DNA of 41,736 nucleotides from Ornithinimicrobium sp. Lineage in GTDB: Bacteria; Actinomycetota; Actinomycetes; Actinomycetales; Dermatophilaceae. How positions within the stretch are numbered: the first letter of the stretch is position 1; each line of letters opens with the position of its first letter. The notes beneath the pieces are model-generated. The model saw only the letters and a program-made list of their open reading frames with translations. It was not told the DNA's origin and did not search any database. Where the stretch lies: positions 1-41,736 of the forward strand of contig NZ_JAUNVI010000021.1 in assembly GCF_030537745.1 (NCBI RefSeq), written 5' to 3'. Below are positions 8,313-16,158 of this stretch, piece by piece. Made by a program: the position numbers and the translations under genes.

Positions 8313-9241
8313 CGCGCGGGCTCAGCCTTGATCTGTAGTCGTTGGAGGGTGTCGTGAACCAGGCTGACTTCGCTGGGTGTCAGATCCAGCAGGGGTCGTC
8401 GAACGACGCCGGCAGGGACGCCTCGATAACGCAGGGCGGTCTTCATGATCGCGGCTGTGTTGCCGAACTTTGTCCCGTAGTCGGGCGTGAACCAACTCTC
8501 CATCAGCACCCGGTCGCGGTCCCCCAACCGCAGGGCTTGCTCCCTGTCGCCAGCAGTGATGGCCCGCCAAAAGTCGGAATGGTCACTTCCCAGAACCCCG
8601 CCGGACCCCATCAGACCACTCCCCCGTCCGGCCAGCGCCAGATCTACGCCCAGCGCACTAGTGGGTAGTCCAAATACCCGCAGGCGGTCGCTGACCCCAT
8701 AGAGGGAGGAAAGAAAACCAGCCGTATTCTGCGTCGAATTTTTTAGAGCAACGATGTTCTCTACGTCTGCTAGCTCATCGAGTGTTGAGCTATCGATATC
8801 GACGCTGCAGCCGCGCGGCCAGTTGTAGATGCACAGCGGTATATTCGACCCGTCCGAGACATCAGTGTAGAACTGCACGATTTCGCGTGCCGACGGGACG
8901 ATGTATGGCGGCGGCGCCAGCAAGATGCCGTCGAGCCCCGCCTTTTCTGCTTCGCGGGCATAAATGATTGCTTCACGCGCGGTGAAGGCATTGCAACCAC
9001 CCAGGACCGGGATGCGTCCGCGCACGTGACGTGCGCCTTCATGAAACAGTCTGATGCGCTCTTCTGGCAGCAGGCTCGACCATTCTCCGGTGGTGCCCGC
9101 CAGGATGATTCCATCCATCCTCTGGTCAATCAGCCACTCCAGTTGGGCCGCAAAATCGGCCCACGCAATGGCGCCGTCCTGCCCGAACGGCGTAGTGATG
9201 GCGGGGATGTAGCCGTACCAGGTGACGTCAGTGCGGTCCAT
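8306..9241 (-). CDS. DapA/N-acetylneuraminate lyase family protein (module 1)
   Basis: A 311-residue class I aldolase-fold protein. It has the substrate-carboxylate loop GTTGE at residues 49-53, the catalytic Tyr at 139 in LCIYNWPRG and the Schiff-base Lys at 167 in VALKNST. The family includes dihydrodipicolinate synthase, keto-acid aldolases and pyrroline-4-hydroxy-2-carboxylate deaminase. Here the usual YNNP or YNxPxR sequence is YNWPRGC, so substrate handling may be unusual. The start is ATG 9239-9241 with GAGGAG four bases before; the reading frame is open further upstream but without family sequence. It is first in the minus-strand module, so it should act on the product of the dehydrogenase encoded after it. 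Deaminase, dehydratase and aldolase remain possible. Confidence 0.85.
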   Translation of the reverse strand: MDRTDVTWYGYIPAITTPFGQDGAIAWADFAAQLEWLIDQRMDGIILAGTTGEWSSLLPEERIRLFHEGARHVRGRIPVLGGCNAFTAREAIIYAREAEKAGLDGILLAPPPYIVPSAREIVQFYTDVSDGSNIPLCIYNWPRGCSVDIDSSTLDELADVENIVALKNSTQNTAGFLSSLYGVSDRLRVFGLPTSALGVDLALAGRGSGLMGSGGVLGSDHSDFWRAITAGDREQALRLGDRDRVLMESWFTPDYGTKFGNTAAIMKTALRYRGVPAGVVRRPLLDLTPSEVSLVHDTLQRLQIKAEPARW

Positions 9242-9339
9242 GCAACTCCTCGTTCGGCAGCGTGGTCGGCCCTGACGTTGCGTGCCATCATCCGTGAGAT
9301 GCGCCCAACCAGCCACACGTGGGTTCACAGCAAACGTGC

Positions 9340-9356
9340 GTGTAGTCAGACTATAC
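9340..9356. promoter_or_regulatory. FadR/GntR-type palindromic operator candidate
   Basis: The 11-base perfect palindrome TAGTCAGACTA at 9343-9353 fits the FadR-subfamily GntR pattern T-N-GT-N3-AC-N-A. Outside it, one mismatched pair is followed by two more complementary pairs. It lies in the 199-base region between two divergent transcription units, about 100 bases from each start. The FCD-type GntR at 27893 is the only GntR protein in the window, but the true binder may be elsewhere. Confidence 0.5.
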
Positions 9357-9440
9357 ATCTTCTGTCATACTGGCGGCGTCCGTGCAGCACAGGAACCGAC
9401 ATTGCCTGTCCATTCTGGGCAGGCAGAACTGGAGAATGAC

Positions 9441-9848
9441 GTGACTGACCCGTCTGGCACCCGAGAGCTTCACAACCCACCAGCACTTCATCCTGCGCCT
9501 GGGTTCAGCCACGTCGCGATCGGCACCGGCAGCCGGACCGCCTACATCGCAGGACAGATTGCGTTGGCGCCGGATTTCTCGATCATCGGTGAAAATGACT
9601 TGCGCGCACAGACCGTCGCCGCCACCAGAAACCTGGAGATCGCTCTGCAAGCGATCGGCGCCACCTGGGAGCACGTCGTCCGCCGGACGATCTACACGAC
9701 GCAGCCAGAACAGTATGCCGCCATCACCTCCGGGATCGAGGAAGTGCAAGGGTCGCAGGAGCACCCCGCTCAGACCATCATCGGCATCACCGGGCTGGCG
9801 ATCCCCGGGCTGATGATCGAGATCGAGGCCACCGTGGTTCTTCCGTGA
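9441..9848 (+). CDS. Rid-family (YjgF/YER057c/UK114) protein without the catalytic Arg
   Basis: A 135-residue Rid protein with the family core GSRTAYIAGQIAL, TVAATRNLEIALQAIGA and MIEIEATVVLP. RidA deaminates reactive imines and enamines using an Arg in the segment FPARSCVEV. The matching segment here is HPAQTIIGI, so that Arg is Gln. It therefore belongs with Rid subfamilies lacking the residue, and classical 2-aminoacrylate deaminase activity is unlikely. The GTG start at 9441 has GGAG six bases before; a nearby ATG in another frame stops at once. The stop overlaps the next GTG as GTGA. Its position opposite an imine-forming dehydrogenase module suggests it handles an imine-like intermediate, which is inferred. 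Confidence 0.87.
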   Translation: MTDPSGTRELHNPPALHPAPGFSHVAIGTGSRTAYIAGQIALAPDFSIIGENDLRAQTVAATRNLEIALQAIGATWEHVVRRTIYTTQPEQYAAITSGIEEVQGSQEHPAQTIIGITGLAIPGLMIEIEATVVLP

Positions 9849-10345
9849 GCGGAATCCCAGGGCTTCAAGGCATTGATCACGTCGCGTTGACCGTGCCCGA
9901 TCTCGATGAGGCAACCCGGTTCTACTGCGACGTCATTGGCGGCACACTGCTTTACGAGCTTGGCCCTTTCGATGCGCGACAGATGCCCCCGTCGGATGAC
10001 GGCCTCGACTGGACCGAGGCTCACCTCGACGTGGCAGATGCCCTCTTGTCCTTCCGAGTAGTGCAGTTGGGCAGTGTCGTGCTCGAACTCTTCTCCTACC
10101 AGCGTCCCGCAGAGTTGAGCGCTGCAGGACTTGGCGACGCTGCGCCGGGGCATGGACACATCGGCTTCGCAGTCGACGACATTGCGGCTGCCACCGCCTA
10201 TCTGCTCGACCAGGGCGTCCGCGTCCTCAGTGGTCCGATCGACGTCCCCCCGGAGGCCCCCAGCGGAGCGATGCTCAACCGCTACTTCGCTGATCCGTGG
10301 GGCAACCAGTTGGAACTGACGCAACGCCCAGGTCACGCCCACTGA
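9845..10345 (+). CDS. VOC/glyoxalase-fold protein
   Basis: A 166-residue vicinal-oxygen-chelate protein with two beta-alpha-beta-beta-beta modules. The first begins IDHVALTVPDLDEATRFY and the second GHIGFAVDDIAAATAYL. Candidate metal ligands are the His of IDHV, the Glu of VVLELF, the His of GHGHIGF and the Glu of NQLELTQ, the four-ligand set seen in methylmalonyl-CoA epimerase and related lyases. The start GTG overlaps the Rid stop, so the two are one operon. VOC proteins include epimerases, dioxygenases, glyoxalases and resistance proteins; the metal site argues for an enzyme. Reaction unknown. Confidence 0.87.
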   Translation: MSGIPGLQGIDHVALTVPDLDEATRFYCDVIGGTLLYELGPFDARQMPPSDDGLDWTEAHLDVADALLSFRVVQLGSVVLELFSYQRPAELSAAGLGDAAPGHGHIGFAVDDIAAATAYLLDQGVRVLSGPIDVPPEAPSGAMLNRYFADPWGNQLELTQRPGHAH

Positions 10346-10383
10346 GCTGTTCTCACGGGTTCCACCAGTGGCTCTCCTAGCCG

Positions 10384-12423
10384 TTAGGACGCCACCCGGG
10401 CGATCTCCTCACGCCACGACCGCTGGTGCACCTGTTGGCCGTCGCAGTGCGCCACCTGCTGGGCCTGAAGGTAGATGGTGCTCTCGTCGCACGTCAGCAC
10501 ATAGGTGCTTACCACCCGCACCCGGAAGTGCCCTTCCCTGCTCGCTTCGTACTCCCAGCTGATCGCAGCCCGGTAACGGTCGGCCAACTCCGGGTGCGCG
10601 ACGTACTCTTCCCTGCATCGTTGGTCCACCCGTAGCCCGTGGTCGACGTAGGTGATGTCGCCTAGATCGTCTTCGACGACCACGGTGGTCTCGCCGCTGG
10701 CGACGTCGGTGGACACGGTCCGCCGCGGCTTCGCTGCTCGGTGGATGCGCAGTCGTGCTCCGGGCGCGGAGACCGCAGGTGGTGGCAGCACCTCCAGGTC
10801 GTCCCCGCTGAAGATGGGCAGGGTCAGGAGGGACCTGCCCGGCAGCACGGTGAGGTCCGAGCGCACGGGCGGCGGCATCAGCAGCGGGAAGTTGGCGGAG
10901 GAGACCGAGACGCGCAGCTGGTGGCCGGCAGGTATGCGGTAACCGACCATGTCCAGTGCCACCGTGACCTCCATCGCCTCCCCCGCGCGCACCGGAGTCA
11001 CTAGGTCCGGCGTTTCGCGCAGCCGCAGGTTGAGCACGCCGTAGGTGATCAGGGCCACCCCGCCATCTGGTCGCACGTCGTTGAGCCGCACCGTCACCTG
11101 TCCTGCGTCCGTGCTGCTGGCCAAGCGCAGACTGACCTGCGGACGCCCCAAGAGGTCCATCGGCTGGGTCAACGGGTCACTGTCCCAGGTCGCGGCATAC
11201 GCATCGTCGGCGCGTTGGTCGGTCGGCAGGTCGGGGCCGGTCCAGATGGCGCAGTACTCTCCCTGCCCCGTCCCTGCGGTCAAGGGGGTCCGCACCGCCA
11301 CCTCCGTGGACAGGTCCTCCAGATCAGCGGACAGAGAGCCTCCGTCGGTGAGCGAGAGCACGCGGGAAGTGACACACGGATCGGGCCAGCCTGCCGTGCG
11401 CACCCAGCGCCCTGGACGGAAGGCGTGCATCGGCGCAGGGGGGACAGAGTCCTGGACGTAGAAGCGTCCGGAGGGCACCGCGTCCGGCAGGTTCTGTGCC
11501 GGGTCGGCGGTGGGAGACCGATCGTGGAGCCAGCGATCCCACCACCTCAGCGCCTCCTGCAGGAAGCCGACGGTCGGCTGCGGCACCGCGAAGTGCGGAT
11601 ACTTGTGGATCCACGGACCGATCATCACTTGGCACGGAGAGCTCAGGTGTTCCAGCAGGCGGGGCACGGTGTTCTTGTAGGCATCACCCCAACCGCCCAC
11701 CGCGAAGACCGGGATGGTGATCGCGCCGTAGTCCTCGCAGACCGAACCGTGCCGCCAGTAATCGTCCCGAAGTTGGTGCTGCATCCAGTTCTTTGCCAGC
11801 AGCGGCATCTGATCCAGCCGCTCCAGCCATCGATCCTTCCACTCGGGCACCAGCGCTGGGTCCGGGACGGCTGCGCTAAAACTCAGCATTGTCGCGGCCC
11901 AGCCCAGGTTTTCATTCATCAGCACGCCACCCTTGTAGTGGACGTCGTCTGCGTAGCGGTCGTCGGTCGAGCAGAGGGTGATGATCGCCTTCAGCGGAGC
12001 CGGCCGCAGCCCAGCGACCTGCAGAGAGTTGAAGCCGCCCCAGGAAATGCCCATCATCCCGAGCGAACCGTCGCACCAGGGCTGCGCTGCGATCCAGTCG
12101 ATCACTTCTAGAGCATCGGCCTGCTCCTGGGGCAGGTACTCATCGGCCATCAGCCCAGTGGACTCGCCGTTGCCACGGAGGTCGACGCGCACTCCGGCAT
12201 ACCCGTGGGCAGCGAAGTAGGGGTAGGTGAGCTCGTCACGTGCCAGGGTGCCGTCGCGTTTGCGATAGGGAAGGTACTCCAGGATCGCCGGGACCGGCGT
12301 CTCCAGCGCGTCCTTCGGCAACCAGACGCGGGCCGCCAAGACCGTGCCGTCGCGCAGGGGGATCTCGACGTGCTCGATCTCCACTCCTGCGTCGGGCAGG
12401 TCGGGTTCCTTCGCTGCGGACAT
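10384..12423 (-). CDS. CocE/NonD family hydrolase (X-Pro dipeptidyl-peptidase-like)
   Basis: A 679-residue serine hydrolase. The N-terminal alpha/beta-hydrolase domain contains EYLPYRKRDG, DLRGNGES and the nucleophile motif GISWGG with Ser at 127; PWIHKYPHF probably carries the catalytic His. The C-terminal jelly-roll of X-Pro dipeptidyl-peptidase type (peptidase S15 clan) includes GYRIPAGHQLRVSVSSANFP. The family covers cocaine esterase, glutaryl-7-ACA acylases and X-prolyl dipeptidases. There is no signal peptide. The start is ATG 12421-12423 with AGGAGG six bases before. It converges on the VOC gene. An X-Pro peptidase role would suit the surrounding proline-type peptide genes, but esterase activity is equally possible on sequence alone. 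Confidence 0.85.
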   Translation of the reverse strand: MSAAKEPDLPDAGVEIEHVEIPLRDGTVLAARVWLPKDALETPVPAILEYLPYRKRDGTLARDELTYPYFAAHGYAGVRVDLRGNGESTGLMADEYLPQEQADALEVIDWIAAQPWCDGSLGMMGISWGGFNSLQVAGLRPAPLKAIITLCSTDDRYADDVHYKGGVLMNENLGWAATMLSFSAAVPDPALVPEWKDRWLERLDQMPLLAKNWMQHQLRDDYWRHGSVCEDYGAITIPVFAVGGWGDAYKNTVPRLLEHLSSPCQVMIGPWIHKYPHFAVPQPTVGFLQEALRWWDRWLHDRSPTADPAQNLPDAVPSGRFYVQDSVPPAPMHAFRPGRWVRTAGWPDPCVTSRVLSLTDGGSLSADLEDLSTEVAVRTPLTAGTGQGEYCAIWTGPDLPTDQRADDAYAATWDSDPLTQPMDLLGRPQVSLRLASSTDAGQVTVRLNDVRPDGGVALITYGVLNLRLRETPDLVTPVRAGEAMEVTVALDMVGYRIPAGHQLRVSVSSANFPLLMPPPVRSDLTVLPGRSLLTLPIFSGDDLEVLPPPAVSAPGARLRIHRAAKPRRTVSTDVASGETTVVVEDDLGDITYVDHGLRVDQRCREEYVAHPELADRYRAAISWEYEASREGHFRVRVVSTYVLTCDESTIYLQAQQVAHCDGQQVHQRSWREEIARVAS

Positions 12424-12506
12424 CGTGTTCCTCCTTGGCGGTCATGGCGTGCGGTGCGCTGAGTATGGGGTTACGCTCCGACGGATTGCAACGGCAGGAG
12501 CCACCC

Positions 12507-13349
12507 ATGAGCGGGAATGACCATGCGCAGCCGGGCACGACCAGTGACCCTGACGACGACCCGCAGGTGGCGCAGGTCGAAGACGAGGTCGAGGACGCCT
12601 TCCACGCCACGGTAGAGGAAGGGGCCGAACGACTGCACCGGAGTTGGCGTGCGCTGATCACCACCGGCATGTTCGGTGGCCTGGAAGTCGGTCTCGGGGT
12701 GCTGGCCTTTCTGGCGGTGCTGCACCAGACCGGCGACCACCTGTTGGCCGGCCTCGCCTTCGGCATCGGCCTGGTTGCGCTTTACCTGGCCCACAGTGAC
12801 CTGTTCACCGAGGGCTTCCTCCTGCCGATCATGGCGGTCTTCGCTGGCCGCGGGAGCGTGACGAAGCTGCTGCGATTGTGGGGGGTGACGATGGTGACCA
12901 ACCTGATCGGCGGCTGGATCTTCATGTGGTTGGTCACCCGGGCCTTCCCGGAGTATGACGAGGTGCTCACGCAGACCGCCCGGCACTTCGTCGACGCCCC
13001 GCTGGACCTGCGCTCGGTGTGCCTGGCGTTGCTCGGCGGGATCGTGATCACGGTGCTGACGCGGATGCAGCACGGCACGGACTCTGACGGAGTCAAGGTC
13101 TTTGCGGCGCTCGCGGCCGGCTTCCTGCTCGCTGGGCTCAGCCTGTTCCACTCGATCCTCGACTCGATCATCATCTTCGGTGCCATCCTGGGGCCGGGCT
13201 CCGTCACGTATGCGCAGTGGCTCGCCTGGTTCTGGTACGTCGCGGTGCTCAACGCGGTCGGCGGGCTGGTCTTCGTCACCGCCCTTCGGCTGGTGCGGGC
13301 CAGCGAACTCTCCGAAGCTCCAGGCCCGAGCCATGAGAGGGTCGGGTGA
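12507..13349 (+). CDS. Formate/nitrite transporter (FNT) family protein
   Basis: A 280-residue membrane protein. An acidic soluble N-terminus of about 45 residues is followed by six predicted hydrophobic segments, starting with TTGMFGGLEVGLGVLAFLAVL and including HSDLFTEGFLLPIMAV, the equivalent of the FNT loop ELFTG. FNT proteins are pentameric channels for formate, nitrite, hydrosulfide or small monocarboxylates. The acidic tail resembles the YfdC-like branch, whose substrate is not established. The start is ATG 12507 with GGCAGGAG six bases before. With narGHJI about 6 kb away, nitrite export or uptake is an attractive but unproven role. Confidence 0.8.
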   Translation: MSGNDHAQPGTTSDPDDDPQVAQVEDEVEDAFHATVEEGAERLHRSWRALITTGMFGGLEVGLGVLAFLAVLHQTGDHLLAGLAFGIGLVALYLAHSDLFTEGFLLPIMAVFAGRGSVTKLLRLWGVTMVTNLIGGWIFMWLVTRAFPEYDEVLTQTARHFVDAPLDLRSVCLALLGGIVITVLTRMQHGTDSDGVKVFAALAAGFLLAGLSLFHSILDSIIIFGAILGPGSVTYAQWLAWFWYVAVLNAVGGLVFVTALRLVRASELSEAPGPSHERVG

Positions 13350-13431
13350 GTTCCCACCCGGTCCCGACCCCGTAGGCCTGCGCCCTCATGCTGGGTCTGC
13401 CCGCGGTGGACGCTGACGCGAAGGAGGGCTG

Positions 13432-13989
13432 ATGACCATCTCGGAGTATGTCGATGCGCTTGGTGAAGCCACGGGCCACGGGTGGGGATTTCTCGCTGCC
13501 TATGGGTTGACCTGGGCGCTCTGTGGGGTGTTGTGGTGGCGCTCCAGCCCGCGGGTCGCTGCCTATGCGACTCTGTTCCAGGGAATGGTGGCCCTGCCGC
13601 TGGCCCTGGGTCTGACCGCGCTGACACCAGGCCCACCACGCCCCGTGCTGGACGGCATGGAGAGCCTGACCATCCTGCTGTCCAGCGGGCAGTTGCTGGC
13701 GCTGCCGGTCGTCATCTATCTGGTGGCCAGCAAGCGCTACACCACCGTCCCCCTGGCCATGGTGATCGTGCTCGTGGTCCACTTCGCGCCCTACTCATGG
13801 CTCTACGGCACCCCGCTCTACCTCGTGATGGGAGCCGCTGTGTCGGTCGGCGCCGTCATCGCGACGGCCCGCTCGACCGGTGAGCCGGACCAGGGCAGCG
13901 AGCGGGCCGGCTCCACAGGCGCTGGGCGGGTCGCTCTGACGACCGGGGCTGTCCTGCTGGTGAGCGCCGCCATTGCTTGGCTGCTCTAG
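13432..13989 (+). CDS. Small integral membrane protein of unknown function
   Basis: A 185-residue protein with about five hydrophobic segments and no charged catalytic pattern. It starts at ATG 13432 with a strong AAGGAGG just upstream, 82 bases after the FNT gene, so both may share a transcript. The segment HFAPYSWLYGTPLYLV in the second half recalls the DUF7010 group of small membrane proteins, a weak match made by eye. A linker rich in Ser, Gly and Glu precedes the last membrane helix, which ends at the C-terminus. I cannot assign a function. Confidence 0.7.
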   Translation: MTISEYVDALGEATGHGWGFLAAYGLTWALCGVLWWRSSPRVAAYATLFQGMVALPLALGLTALTPGPPRPVLDGMESLTILLSSGQLLALPVVIYLVASKRYTTVPLAMVIVLVVHFAPYSWLYGTPLYLVMGAAVSVGAVIATARSTGEPDQGSERAGSTGAGRVALTTGAVLLVSAAIAWLL

Positions 13990-14060
13990 CCACCAGTCCC
14001 GTTCAGGGGCCAACCGCGGACCCTCACCTCTCCTTCCCACGCGGGGAACTGCGGTGCCTG

Positions 14061-16064
14061 TCAGCGACTGAGGACGAGAGCGGTGAGGTAGGAGATCGAC
14101 GTCCCGTTATCGACTGTCCCCGCGTCGAAGACGTCCACCAGTGCGGCCGCACCCTCGGGATCGGTCACCGCGGAGGCCATCAGGACGTAGTCGGACAGGG
14201 GCGCCTCAGGGGATGGCTCGCCGGCCATCGCCACGAGCTCCTGCACCGCCTCCGCGCGGCGAGCCAGGTAGTCGAGCTGGGTGGGGTTCATCGGGATCAG
14301 CTGGATGCCCGTGACGGCCGACGGTTCGGCCGAGAAAAACGTGGCGAAGTCCCTCTTGCCCTGCCAGTTCAGACTCACGATGGGCCGGCCAAACGCTGGG
14401 TCCAGTTCGGGGTCCAGCCAGTACGTCAAGGTGCTCTCCGTCTCGTTGCTGAGCAACCAGCTGGCGTGGCTCACCATCTCCTCATCGCCTCGGGCTCGCG
14501 CCCACAGCAGCAGTCCGGCATAGCCGTTGACCGCCTCAGAGGATGACTCCTGGTTGTTGCCGTCGGCAAAGGGCGCCGTGCCGCTGGCGAAGGAGTGCCC
14601 GCGCCAGGCATCGAAGGCACGGTGCTGGGGGAACTGCGCGGAGGCGGTCGGCGCGCCGTAGTCGAGGGCCACGAGGTCCGCGACGGGAGCCCATCGGGCC
14701 GCCAGTTCCTGGTCGTCCTCCGCCAGGACACCGGCGGCATAGAGAAGATGGCCGTAGTGGAAGTGGTGGTCGTTGAACTCGTCGGAGCCGTAGGCAGGGG
14801 CCTCGCCGACCATGCCTCCCAGATGGGCGTCGTAGCGGAAGCAGCGCTCTGCCCCTTGGGCGCAACCCATGGGGTCGAACCAGAGGTCCAGCTGCTCGAC
14901 CATCCCCTCTTGAACGGTGGCTGCCAGGTCGGTCCGCTCCAGCTGGCGGGCGAGCAAATAGAGGTTGGCGGCGCGCTGCAGCTCCTTGCCGCCGTGGTAG
15001 CTGTCGGGCGAGGCGAACGCGAGGGACTCGACATCCTCCTCGAGCAGTACCTCGACCGTGTCCCGCTCCTTACCGGTGAGGCCGGACAGGTCGAGCTCCG
15101 TGACGGGCTCTTGGACCGGTGCCGTCATCATGACTTCAGTGCCGGTGACGAGGGGAGCGTCACCAAGAACGGTGGCGTAGGAAGCCTCGAGCCCCTCGGC
15201 GCCGGACCATTCTTTGGCCGGCGCCACCGCCATCACCGTAGGAACCCCGCCCTCGGTGAGGTAGCGCAGCGTAGTGCTGACCTCGTCGCCGTCGCCGTCG
15301 ACGTCGGCCACCAGCTCGCTGCCGACCAAGGGCACCGCTCCGGCGCGCAGCACCTCGAGCGCCTCGGGGCCCGCGTCCTCGGGCTCGGCGTAGACGACCA
15401 GCGTCTGTCCGGCGCCCAGGCTCAGTTGATCTCCCTCCACCTCGCCGTCGCCCACCAGCCGGTAGTTGGTGCCGCCCACCTCGATCACCAGGTCCCCTCC
15501 CTCCGCGCGCACGCCGGCCGGCAGACCGACTTGCTGGTCGGTCGTCGCCCGGTAGGAGGCGTAGGGCCAGCCTTCCGCTAAGACCAGGTCGCCAACCGGC
15601 TCCCCCTGGCTGCTGTAGCCGAAGGTGGCAGACACGGCGCCGCGGGACGTCAGGGTGTATCCGTCCGCCTCCAGCTCCAGTGGCAGGTCGTCCGGATGCG
15701 CGCCCATGACCACCTTCTCGGTCGTGGTGACCCGCGGCAGGCCGAGCGTCACGGTGTCGGCCGCCAACCTGGCGCTCAGCACTCCGGTGAAAACGGGACG
15801 GTCCTCCGGGGCAAAGACGGCCGGGGCGATCCAGGTGTTGGTCGGCGGGTTGATCCCCTCCGCGGTGGCAATGGTGCCGGTGAAGGGACCCGTCCACGAG
15901 GGGATCTGCCCGAGATCGACCTCCGGGGCGGGCTCCGAGGTCGTGGCCGGGGCGACCCCGGACGCCGACGGCTGAGCCTCGGACGAGCTGGCGGTGCCAT
16001 CACACGCGGTGACGAGGGTGAGAGTGAGCAAAACTGCGGTCAGGGTGGTAGCGCGGCGGATCAT
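14061..16064 (-). CDS. GH81 endo-beta-1,3-glucanase, lipoprotein
   Basis: A 667-residue secreted enzyme. It has a type II signal peptide (MIRRATT, a hydrophobic run, then the lipobox VTAC), a Ser/Ala/Pro-rich linker and a glycoside hydrolase family 81 body. The N-terminal beta-sandwich begins near PTNTWIAP. The alpha/alpha-barrel catalytic part carries NDHHFHYGHLLYAAG and GNNQESSSEAVNGY, which hold the conserved Asp and Glu residues of the family. GH81 enzymes cut internal beta-1,3-glucosidic bonds. The start is ATG 16062-16064 with AGGAGG five bases before. It is the third gene after a GT2 synthase and membrane-fusion partner, so it probably trims or releases the polymer they make at the cell surface. 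Nutritional use of external glucan is the alternative. Confidence 0.88.
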   Translation of the reverse strand: MIRRATTLTAVLLTLTLVTACDGTASSSEAQPSASGVAPATTSEPAPEVDLGQIPSWTGPFTGTIATAEGINPPTNTWIAPAVFAPEDRPVFTGVLSARLAADTVTLGLPRVTTTEKVVMGAHPDDLPLELEADGYTLTSRGAVSATFGYSSQGEPVGDLVLAEGWPYASYRATTDQQVGLPAGVRAEGGDLVIEVGGTNYRLVGDGEVEGDQLSLGAGQTLVVYAEPEDAGPEALEVLRAGAVPLVGSELVADVDGDGDEVSTTLRYLTEGGVPTVMAVAPAKEWSGAEGLEASYATVLGDAPLVTGTEVMMTAPVQEPVTELDLSGLTGKERDTVEVLLEEDVESLAFASPDSYHGGKELQRAANLYLLARQLERTDLAATVQEGMVEQLDLWFDPMGCAQGAERCFRYDAHLGGMVGEAPAYGSDEFNDHHFHYGHLLYAAGVLAEDDQELAARWAPVADLVALDYGAPTASAQFPQHRAFDAWRGHSFASGTAPFADGNNQESSSEAVNGYAGLLLWARARGDEEMVSHASWLLSNETESTLTYWLDPELDPAFGRPIVSLNWQGKRDFATFFSAEPSAVTGIQLIPMNPTQLDYLARRAEAVQELVAMAGEPSPEAPLSDYVLMASAVTDPEGAAALVDVFDAGTVDNGTSISYLTALVLSR

Positions 16065-16158
16065 GTCGACCTCCTGGGTCGGGTGAATCATGGTTTGCGA
16101 GGGGTTCACGGACGGCCCCACGGGGGGCTTGCCCGGTGCGGAGAGGGCTCGGACGCGG

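Noticed and set aside
5313-9241. Reading module 1 as a true hydrogen cyanide synthase (hcnABC).
   Set aside because: The subunit architecture is shared, but hcnABC lies without a DapA-type lyase, and the same set recurs here inside a hydroxyproline operon. Imino-acid or opine-type oxidation is the more economical reading.
8306-9241. Calling the DapA-type proteins lysine-pathway dihydrodipicolinate synthase.
   Set aside because: Both genes lie in catabolic operons with dehydrogenases, and no lysine biosynthesis gene is nearby.
14595-15581. A 328-codon plus-strand frame over the GH81 gene.
   Set aside because: Its composition reflects the antisense of the GH81 gene and no ribosome site or motif supports it.
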